This document shows, in pieces, positions 1 through 5,453 of a stretch of 8,614 nt of DNA. Each line of letters starts with the position of its first letter. The first letter of the stretch is position 1. Under the pieces are notes generated by a model. The model had not been told where the DNA came from. It ran no database searches and worked only from the letters and a program-made list of their open reading frames with translations. Source of the DNA: Faecalibacterium sp. UBA1762. Lineage in GTDB: Bacteria > Bacillota > Clostridia > Oscillospirales > Ruminococcaceae. The DNA is taken from NCBI GenBank assembly GCA_002314755.1, contig DCHC01000014.1, forward strand, positions 1 to 8,614, in the 5' to 3' direction. The position numbers were made by a program, and so were the translations under genes.

Positions 1-6
1 ATCAAT

Positions 7-120
7 TTATCGAGGTTCCCTTATAACAAAGCAGTCATACTTTTCCATCAACGGCGTCAGCATCGTAATCTGTTCAAAATGGCCGCCGGAAGAAGCAGCA
101 AAGCATATTTTTTTACTCAT
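7..120 (-). pseudogene. Truncated N-terminus of a PssD/Alg14-like polysaccharide glycosyltransferase subunit
   Basis: The 37-codon reading frame begins MSKKICFAASSGGHFEQI and continues to a TAA at 7-9. The start, a hydrophobic strand followed by ASSGGHxEQ, is the signature beginning of the PssD/EpsE/Alg14-like family. This subunit anchors and pairs with a PssE/Alg13-like catalytic subunit in undecaprenyl-linked exopolysaccharide assembly. Full family members are roughly 150 residues, so this is only the first quarter. The match breaks just after YDCFVI, where the family normally continues into TEKT-like sequence; here it reads REPR and stops. A Shine-Dalgarno-like AAGGG lies about nine bases before the ATG, so the 5' end appears intact. 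The break sits next to the window edge, so an insertion, deletion or frameshift just outside cannot be separated from simple decay. The family call is fairly good; the pseudogene call depends on the missing flank. Confidence 0.6.
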
Positions 121-390
121 AACATAATACCCTTATTCTGAATTTGATTACCACAAAATTCATAAGACGCAAGATATCCGACCAGGCAAATTGCATTTCT
201 TATCGGATAAAACAAACCGGTTTTATAATCTTTTTTCTAATAGAAAAGCTGTATAAGTAATATTGATACTGTTCACCTTAACAAAACATGATATAACTAA
301 AAATTACAAAAAAGTCATAAAATCTTGATTATATACTAATAAATTAATAATACCATTTTTCAAAACATAATTCAATACCTAACACTCTTT
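121..390. other. AT-rich intergenic region with small dyads
   Basis: No convincing gene is visible in these 270 bases. The stretch is very AT-rich, mainly from 220 to 390. It holds several short symmetric elements: TATCCGA (175-181) with TCGGATA (203-209), the palindrome AAACCGGTTT (214-223), and TTTTCTA/TAGAAAA (233-239 and 241-247). They lie upstream of the minus-strand exopolysaccharide gene fragment, so they could belong to its leader or operator. None is followed by a clear U-tract on the minus strand. I could not assign a convincing promoter. Confidence 0.4.
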
Positions 391-416
391 GGTTCTTTTC
401 TTTATTCCGTGAAAAG
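391..416 (-). repeat. Probable terminal inverted repeat of an ISL3-family element
   Basis: Immediately beyond the transposase stop codon the sequence begins GGTTCTTTTC at 391 and ends near GTGAAAAG. This resembles the typical ISL3-family terminal repeat pattern, GGxTCTT followed by an AT-rich stretch and a GTGxAAA block. The position, a few bases after the transposase stop, is where the right end of such an element is expected. The matching left repeat is not in the window, so the call rests on family resemblance and position only. Confidence 0.45.
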
Positions 417-866
417 TTATGCAAAAAGCGGAGGACACGAGAGCTTCAGCTTTCCGACAACGAGATAAATCATACATTCGTAGCCGATAAATGTGTGGAA
501 TCCTCTCGCTTTACCTTTGCCGGCTTGAATCAAAGAATTGATTCCCTCTGCTATGGCGTTAGTGACTCTCTGGTAAAAATAGACAAGAATTGTTTGCTTG
601 TGTTCTTTCAGTGTATTTGCTACCTTTTTCATCGGCTCTAAACGACTCCTTCTTAGCCAACAGATAAGGCGTTTGAATACATCTTCTGCTTCCTCTGGTC
701 TTTCGCAACGATACATCTCGTCTAAAGCTTGCACCATACGAAAAGCTCGGCCGGTTTTTGGATGTTTCTTAGATAACTCAGCAACCTTTTCCCTTTGCTG
801 TTCCGTTTGCTTTGATCCCGGTATCATCAGCAGCTTTTTGCCGGATTTTATACTTCTGCTCTCTTT
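417..866 (-). pseudogene. ISL3-family transposase, C-terminal fragment
   Basis: The frame is open for 149 codons below a stop at 867-869. It has an internal ATG at 825-827, but transposase-like sequence starts upstream of that ATG (SGKKLLMIPGSK). It continues through a charged helical stretch (EQQREKVAELSKKHPKTGRAF) to the diagnostic end of ISL3 transposases. The diagnostic blocks are RRSRLEPMKKVANTLKEH, TNAIAEGINSLIQ, KARGFHTFIGY and MIYLVVGKLKL. The Glu in NAIAEGIN corresponds to the last acidic residue of the DDE catalytic triad. The helix-turn-helix and the first two catalytic Asp residues are absent, so the product cannot be an active transposase. The family assignment is firm; whether any short protein is made is unknown. 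Confidence 0.85.
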
Positions 867-906
867 TTATGTAAGTTTTCCGAGTGACGCGCAGAAAAGG
901 GGGGCG

Positions 907-2049
907 TCAAAATTCCGGCACGGTAAGCCATTCCCCGTCACGCAAAGCAGACTCGTGCGCAAGCAATCCGGCCGCAGTGATGTTTGCAGCAAGTACCTCA
1001 TCCACCGCAGGCTTGCGGTCCTCAAGAATACTGCGGGCAAACTCATGCACCAGATGCGCATGGGAGCCGTGGTGACCCGTACAGGCATTGATGCGGTCAG
1101 ATTCCTGCGGATTGGTTGCGTCATACTCGCTGGGGTAGGTAAATTTGTGCAATACCTGTGGCAGCCCTTCGCAGGGATTTTTCAGCTCGACCGGTGAACA
1201 TACAACCCGCCTGCCACGGCTGCCAAAGCAGGTATCCTGCTCGTCAAACGAGCTGACGATGGGTTGATCACCCTCCCAAAAGCCCCATTCAAAGCTTTTT
1301 CTGCTGCCGTAGACCTCCAGCCCCTCTTTATACTGACGAACCGTCTCAAACAGGGTGCGGGTCGCTTCTGCTGCCAGCCCATTGGCAAACCGAAAATGCG
1401 CTGTCTCGGTGGGAAACGGATTTCCGTAGTGCTGCATCAGCTCCGGGCGCATTGTGCCGGAGCCCAAACAGGACACCCGTGCAATGCGGCTGCCGCTCAG
1501 ACCCACCATTGGGGCAATTGCATGGGTGCCGTACCAAAAGGGCGGCAGACCGTTCCAGTAGTCGGGCCAAAACTCCATATCCTGATAATGGGAGCCGCGC
1601 ATCAGCTGAATACGGCCCAGCTCGCCGGTTTCCAGCATTTTTTTCACATGAAAATAATGGTAAGTGTATAGGGTCGTCTCCATCATCATGTATTTTTTGC
1701 CGCTGCGGCGAACGGCGGCAAAAATATCCCGTATCTGCTGCAGCGAGGTCGCCATGGGCACGGTACAGGCACAGTGTTTACCCGCGTCCAACACCCGAAT
1801 TGTCTGTGCGGCATGGTCGGGAATGCAGGTGACCAAATGAACTGCGTCCACCTCGGGATCCGCCAGAACCTGCTCAAAGTCGGCATAGACCTTAGCATCC
1901 GGATACGGTTGGGAAAAAGCCTTTACCCGTTCCGGGTTCAAATCCAGTATGCCAAACTGATAAACATCCGGGTGTTCTCTCCAGATCGGTACAAAGCTGC
2001 CTCCAAAGCTTAAGCCCACCAGCACCACATTCAATTTTCCGTCTTTCAT
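907..2049 (-). CDS. Gfo/Idh/MocA-family NAD(P)-dependent oxidoreductase with atypical EKP motif
   Basis: This is a 380-residue cytoplasmic protein of the expected family length. Residues 7-40 form the first Rossmann strand, glycine loop (VGLSFGGSF) and second strand (FGILDLNPER), which bind the nucleotide cofactor. Residues 68-101 carry the strand and loop that normally contain EKPxA; here the motif reads CTVPMATS, so the conserved Lys is replaced by Val97. The C-terminal alpha/beta domain starts near residue 125 and includes PPFWYGTHAIAP, with His176 at the usual catalytic histidine region. Such enzymes oxidise or reduce sugars, inositols, sugar acids or amino-sugar derivatives; the substrate is not inferable. 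Start choice: an upstream in-frame ATG at 2154 would add 35 unlike residues, whereas ATG 2049 follows AGAGAGGA at proper spacing and begins directly with the Rossmann strand. The gene is divergent from the glycyl radical enzyme, suggesting a shared pathway. Confidence 0.88.
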   Translation of the reverse strand: MKDGKLNVVLVGLSFGGSFVPIWREHPDVYQFGILDLNPERVKAFSQPYPDAKVYADFEQVLADPEVDAVHLVTCIPDHAAQTIRVLDAGKHCACTVPMATSLQQIRDIFAAVRRSGKKYMMMETTLYTYHYFHVKKMLETGELGRIQLMRGSHYQDMEFWPDYWNGLPPFWYGTHAIAPMVGLSGSRIARVSCLGSGTMRPELMQHYGNPFPTETAHFRFANGLAAEATRTLFETVRQYKEGLEVYGSRKSFEWGFWEGDQPIVSSFDEQDTCFGSRGRRVVCSPVELKNPCEGLPQVLHKFTYPSEYDATNPQESDRINACTGHHGSHAHLVHEFARSILEDRKPAVDEVLAANITAAGLLAHESALRDGEWLTVPEF

Positions 2050-2084
2050 CAGATTATCCTCTCTTTCGGCTTTTATTTGTGGTA

Positions 2085-2090
2085 AGTATA
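2085..2090 (-). promoter_or_regulatory. Possible -10 element for the oxidoreductase gene
   Basis: On the minus strand TATACT lies about 35 bases before the chosen ATG, preceded directly by GGTG. No good -35 is present at 16-18 bases; the best available, TGGTAA, is weak. This suggests an activator-dependent promoter or a wrong call. Confidence 0.3.
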
Positions 2091-2113
2091 CACCAAAATT
2101 AGCCGGTTTACCA

Positions 2114-2142
2114 TTGAAAAAACAGGCAAAAGGATGTAAAAT
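2114..2142 (+). promoter_or_regulatory. Probable sigma-70 type promoter of the glycyl radical enzyme operon
   Basis: TTGAAA at 2114-2119 is separated by exactly 17 bases from TAAAAT at 2137-2142. Both hexamers are close to consensus. Transcription would start near 2149, giving a leader of about 95 bases before the ATG at 2245. The elements sit back to back with the minus-strand promoter candidate, so a regulator bound here could control both genes. Confidence 0.5.
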
Positions 2143-2244
2143 ACAACAAAACAAGAAGTTTCATCGGGTACAGCTATCCGGAATTGAAATCAGTCGGCTC
2201 GACCCGGGCCGCGAAATAACTCTACCGAAAAAAGGATGCAGAAA

Positions 2245-4437
2245 ATGGAAAAAGAACAACAGCTGAAAGCCCTGATCGATGAAGCGCGGTGCGTGATTCG
2301 TACCCGGCCGGAAAAAGCGACCATGGTGCAAAGAATGCAGATCATGCTACAGGCAGACGAACAGGTTGCCGGACTGCCCCAGCCCCTGCAGCTGGGGCAA
2401 GGCGTCAGCTATATCGGTGCGAACGCGGCTACACCGGTTGACGCCAACGATATTCTGGTCGGGCGTATTCCCCTGGTCGTTCCCGATGCCGCGGAGGAAA
2501 AAATAGTTGACACCTACCGGGAAAAATTCGGCAACGCCCCCTCCTGGCTGCCGGATTCCGGTCACACCGGCTTTTACTGGCAGGATCTGGTGGAATGGGG
2601 TTTACCAGGGCTGCTGAACCGGGTGCAAAACCTGCTGGATACCGACGATACCCTGACGGAAAAAGATCGCATCTTTTTGCAGGGAAAGCTTGGGGTCTAC
2701 CGGGGATACCTTGCCTATATCAGCCGGTATGCCCAGGCTGCCGAACAGGCTGGTAAGCCGGAGGCTGCTGCCCTTTGCCGTGCCCTGCTTGCAGGGCCGC
2801 CCCAAAGCTTTGCCCAGGCGCTGCAGCTGTTTTTGCTGGTAGGCATTTTCTTTACCGCCTACAGCAATCTCATCTGCGTGTTGAGCTATGGCAGAATGGA
2901 CCGTCTGCTTTTGCCGTTATACCGGGCAGATCTGGCAAAGGGCATACCCCGTCAGCAATTGGCGGCGTATCTGACGGATTTTTACTGCAAAAACTGTCTG
3001 ATTCTGGGCAGAGGCGAGCATCAGCTTAGCGCTTATTACCGGGTAAAAAACGGACAGCCGCAGGATGACCGCTGGCTGCGTAACCCCTGCTACGATTCCC
3101 CCCAGTATATCATTGTCGGGGGATACGCCGATGTTCCCGGCTGGAAAAACGGCACTACCGGCGGCAACGAGCTGACAAATCTGTTTTTGGAATGCTGCGA
3201 CCCACAGATGAAAAATCCTGTGCTGATCTACCGATATACGGAAAATCAACCGGAGGGGGTCTACCCCTTGTTGTGTCAAAAGCTTATAGAAAACGCCTCC
3301 ATTCTGGTGTATAACGACGCCACAGAGATACCCGCCTTTTGCCACAGCGGTATTGCCGAAGAGGATGCGGTACAGTATGGGATGTTCGCCTGCAACTGGC
3401 CGGAAATACCGGGTCTGACCAACATCTCCTACGCTTTTCACGAGCCCAATGCCTCCCCTGCCCATATTCTTGCCCGACTGCTTACCGACGGCAAGCCCCT
3501 ACCCGATATGGATACGCTGTACGCGCGGTTAAAGCAGTGCCTGCAAGCAGACCTGACCGAAGCATACCGAAAAATGAACGCCATGCTTGCCCAACGGGAG
3601 GCAGACCGCAACAGTCTGTTGCTGGTGAAAGACTGTTTCCTGCGGATAGAACCGCTGCAGCTCTCTTTTATGGCAGGCGGGCAGCCCTACTCCACCTTCT
3701 TTTACACCTTAAAAAATTTTGCCACCGCCGCAGATATTCTGACGGCTGTTGACACCCTGGTTTTCCGGGAAAAGAAGGTTTCTCTGCTTCGGCTTTCCGG
3801 CGCCATGCAGACCGATTTTAAGGAAGATCCCCTGCTGCGGGCGCTTTGTCTGAGGTGTGAAAAATTCGGCACCGACGGACCGCTTTCCAATTTCCACGCA
3901 AAAAAGCTGATGGAGCTGTATCAGGCGGTTGCCGACGAAGCCGCCGCAGCCGATAAGGCTGCCGGCGGAAAGCTGATCTGCCTGCTTTCCACCACCAATG
4001 ATATGCTGCATATTATTCAGGGTCTGCAGCTTTGTGCCACGCCGGACGGTCGGCTTTCCGGTGAACAGGTCAGTGAAAATCTCTCGCCCTCCATCCTCAG
4101 CAAGCCGGACAGTCTTGCCGCACTGCTCTCCTCTATGACCAACCTGCCCTTTGAAAAGGTCGCCTCCGGCGCGCTCAATATCCGGCTACGCAAAGAGCTG
4201 TTCTCCGGTGAAAAAGGCTGCCTTTTGTTGCAGCAGCTGATGCGTAGCTACTTTGCCCGGGGCGGCATGCAGCTGCAGATCAGTGTGGCGGATACCACTG
4301 AGCTGTTGGACGCCCAAAAGCACCCGGAAAACCACCGGGATCTGATGGTTCGTATCACCGGCTACAGCGCGATTTTTGTGGATATGACCGAGGAAGCTCA
4401 AAATGAGTTTATCCGCCGGTGCGAGATGGGTCTGTGA
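2245..4437 (+). CDS. Glycyl radical enzyme (pyruvate formate-lyase-like) of unknown substrate, lacking GCxEP
   Basis: The 730-residue product has the full two-part architecture of the family. The PFL-like barrel covers about residues 15-590, with landmark blocks SYGRMDRLLLPLY (near 215), QYIIVGGYADVPGW (near 290), NELTNLFLE (near 310) and NDATEIPAF (near 357). The C-terminal glycine-radical domain has ATPDGRLSGE near 600 and VRITGYSAIFVD near 702, giving radical Gly706. The Cys aligned with the thiyl site is Cys383 in YGMFACNWPEIPG. Dehydratase and lyase members carry GC-x-EP here, with a catalytic Glu two residues after Cys; this protein has Trp there and Glu four residues after. It also lacks the consecutive Cys-Cys of true pyruvate formate-lyase, so the substrate is open. 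Start choice: AAGGA at 2232-2236 is eight bases from ATG 2245; the ATG at 2236 overlaps it. There is no N-terminal microcompartment-targeting extension. The activase gene follows on the same strand. Confidence 0.93.
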   Translation: MEKEQQLKALIDEARCVIRTRPEKATMVQRMQIMLQADEQVAGLPQPLQLGQGVSYIGANAATPVDANDILVGRIPLVVPDAAEEKIVDTYREKFGNAPSWLPDSGHTGFYWQDLVEWGLPGLLNRVQNLLDTDDTLTEKDRIFLQGKLGVYRGYLAYISRYAQAAEQAGKPEAAALCRALLAGPPQSFAQALQLFLLVGIFFTAYSNLICVLSYGRMDRLLLPLYRADLAKGIPRQQLAAYLTDFYCKNCLILGRGEHQLSAYYRVKNGQPQDDRWLRNPCYDSPQYIIVGGYADVPGWKNGTTGGNELTNLFLECCDPQMKNPVLIYRYTENQPEGVYPLLCQKLIENASILVYNDATEIPAFCHSGIAEEDAVQYGMFACNWPEIPGLTNISYAFHEPNASPAHILARLLTDGKPLPDMDTLYARLKQCLQADLTEAYRKMNAMLAQREADRNSLLLVKDCFLRIEPLQLSFMAGGQPYSTFFYTLKNFATAADILTAVDTLVFREKKVSLLRLSGAMQTDFKEDPLLRALCLRCEKFGTDGPLSNFHAKKLMELYQAVADEAAAADKAAGGKLICLLSTTNDMLHIIQGLQLCATPDGRLSGEQVSENLSPSILSKPDSLAALLSSMTNLPFEKVASGALNIRLRKELFSGEKGCLLLQQLMRSYFARGGMQLQISVADTTELLDAQKHPENHRDLMVRITGYSAIFVDMTEEAQNEFIRRCEMGL

Positions 4438-4446
4438 GCTTGGGAC

Positions 4447-4472
4447 GCATCTGTTTGATGATGCACTTTTTT
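4447..4472 (+). terminator. Possible weak internal terminator/attenuator between enzyme and activase genes
   Basis: In the 63-base gap GCATC (4447-4451) can pair with GATGC (4460-4464) around an eight-base loop, followed two bases later by six T residues (4467-4472). The layout resembles an intrinsic terminator, but a five-base-pair stem is weak. It could partly end transcripts so that the activase is made in smaller amounts than its substrate enzyme, or it could be chance. Confidence 0.25.
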
Positions 4473-4500
4473 ATCGATTTTTGTAACAGGATATGTATTG

Positions 4501-5394
4501 ATGAAAATAACCGAAATTCAGCGTTTTTCTCTGCATGACGGGCCGGGTATCCGCACCACGGTGTTTTTTCACGGCTGCAACCTTCGCTGCCGCTGGTGTC
4601 ACAATCCGGAAAGCTTTTCTCCGCTTCATCGGATTATGCGGTTTTCGGCAAGCTGCCTGCACTGCGGCAACTGCGCACAGGGCTGCCCCGTCAACGCAGT
4701 CACTTTCGCCAATGCAGAGTGCAGCTACGACCGCGAAAAATGCACCGGCTGCGGCGAATGTACTGCCATATGCCCTGCGGCATGTATCAAACAAGCAGGC
4801 CGCGAAATCAGCACCGAAGAGGTCATCTCCGTTTTGCAAAAGGATATCAGCCTTTTTCGGGAAAGTGACGGCGGGGTGACCTTTTCCGGCGGAGAGCCCC
4901 TGCTGCAGCCGGAAGCCGTGATGGCTTTGGCCCGCTGGGCAAAGCAGCAGGGCGTTTCTACCGCGCTGGAAAGCGCATGGAATGTCCCCGCTTGCCTGAC
5001 GGAGCAGATGTTGCCCTTGATCGACCGGTTTTTCTGTGATATCAAGGCCTTTGACAGTAAATTGCACGCGGCGCTGACCGGGGTTGAAAACCGGCAGATT
5101 TTGCAGAATATCCGTTTACTGGATGCCGCCGGGGCCGCAATCACCCTTCGGGTGCCGCTGATACCGGGATGCAATGACAACCCGGATAATTTACACCGGA
5201 CCGCCGCCTTTGCCGCTTCCCTTTCCACCCGGCCTTGCGTAGAGCTTCTCGCTTTTCATAAGCTTGCCCAGGGCAAATATGCCGCGCTGGGTATTGCCTA
5301 TCCGGCACAGGAGTATCCGCTACCCACAAGGCAGCAGCTGGAAGCCGCAGTGGAGCTCTTCGCCGGGCACGGCGTAACCGCTTTTTACGCATAA
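4501..5394 (+). CDS. Glycyl radical enzyme activating enzyme (radical SAM, ferredoxin-insert type)
   Basis: A 297-residue radical SAM protein that generates the 5'-deoxyadenosyl radical used to abstract a hydrogen from the partner's Gly706. The SAM-binding cluster is CNLRCRWC near residue 26, with the usual FSLHDGPGIRTTVFFHGC lead-in. Two four-cysteine ferredoxin motifs follow (CLHCGNCAQGC near 52 and CTGCGECTAIC near 81), typical of activases for non-PFL glycyl radical enzymes. VTFSGGEPLLQPE near 130 is the SAM-contacting GGE motif, and FFCDIKAFD near 180 and RVPLIPGCND near 220 are conserved barrel strands. Where many relatives have ET(S/C)G, this one reads ALESAWNVP. ATG 4501 follows AGGA at about nine bases; a TTG at 4498 is less likely. 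It sits 63 bases after the glycyl radical enzyme gene, and together they form an enzyme/activase pair. Confidence 0.93.
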   Translation: MKITEIQRFSLHDGPGIRTTVFFHGCNLRCRWCHNPESFSPLHRIMRFSASCLHCGNCAQGCPVNAVTFANAECSYDREKCTGCGECTAICPAACIKQAGREISTEEVISVLQKDISLFRESDGGVTFSGGEPLLQPEAVMALARWAKQQGVSTALESAWNVPACLTEQMLPLIDRFFCDIKAFDSKLHAALTGVENRQILQNIRLLDAAGAAITLRVPLIPGCNDNPDNLHRTAAFAASLSTRPCVELLAFHKLAQGKYAALGIAYPAQEYPLPTRQQLEAAVELFAGHGVTAFYA

Positions 5395-5405
5395 CAAAAA
5401 CAAAT

Positions 5406-5448
5406 CACCCGGATGAACCTGTGCAAATAGCCGCCGTTCATCCGGGTG
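5406..5448. terminator. Bidirectional intrinsic terminator between convergent genes
   Basis: CACCCGGATGAAC (5406-5418) and GTTCATCCGGGTG (5436-5448) form a perfect 13-base-pair stem with a 17-base loop. It lies between the convergent activase and amidohydrolase genes. On the minus strand the stem is followed by a T-rich run (ATTTGTTTTTGTT), a good intrinsic terminator for the amidohydrolase operon. On the plus strand the tail is only TTGTATT, so termination there may be weaker. Confidence 0.78.
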
Positions 5449-5453
5449 TTGTA

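Larger units (their letters stand above)
391..866 (-). mobile_element. Remnant of an ISL3-family insertion sequence, transposase-3' end only
   Basis: The segment combines the C-terminal third of an ISL3-type transposase with a probable terminal repeat at its outer end. A complete ISL3 element is about 1.3-1.6 kb with a transposase of about 400-430 residues. Here roughly 150 codons remain, and homology-like sequence ends near 860, only about 40 bases past the stop of the oxidoreductase gene. No second terminal repeat or target-site duplication is recognisable near 870-906, so the element cannot move by itself. The exact inner boundary is uncertain. Confidence 0.65.
2050..2244. promoter_or_regulatory. 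Divergent regulatory region between oxidoreductase and glycyl radical enzyme genes
   Basis: This 195-base region separates two head-to-head genes and must carry both start signals. The left two thirds are AT-rich and contain promoter-like hexamers in both directions. The part from about 2180 to 2215 is abruptly GC-rich (it contains GACCCGGGCC) and lies in the transcribed leader of the plus-strand gene. A small hairpin is possible at 2165-2180, CGGGTA pairing with TATCCG around a CAGC loop with one G-U pair. I recognise no riboswitch and no clear CRP/FNR- or CcpA-type operator. Confidence 0.5.

Noticed and set aside
885..909. TGACGC/GCGTCA dyad over the oxidoreductase stop as a terminator
   Set aside because: The stem is only six base pairs, includes the stop codon and is not followed by a T-tract on the minus strand.
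598..1197. A 199-codon plus-strand frame across the transposase remnant and the end of the oxidoreductase gene
   Set aside because: It is antisense to two recognisable sequences, bridges the junction between them, and its translation resembles no family.
2050..2154. Longer oxidoreductase start at the ATG of 2154 (35 extra residues)
   Set aside because: The extension (MFCCILHPFACFFNGK) is unlike the family, covers the promoter region and has no good ribosome binding site; the ATG at 2049 has one.
2236..2238. Earlier ATG for the glycyl radical enzyme
   Set aside because: Its own first base is part of the AAGGA ribosome binding site; the ATG nine bases later is at normal spacing.
2917..3465. 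A 182-codon minus-strand frame inside the glycyl radical enzyme gene
   Set aside because: It is an antisense shadow; the plus frame carries the conserved family motifs throughout.
2245..4437. Calling the enzyme pyruvate formate-lyase, choline TMA-lyase or a diol dehydratase
   Set aside because: The active-site block lacks both the Cys-Cys of pyruvate formate-lyase and the GCxEP of the lyases and dehydratases, so a specific name is not supported.
4471..5067. A 198-codon minus-strand frame over the activase gene
   Set aside because: It is antisense to the cysteine motifs of the radical SAM protein and has no recognisable domain.
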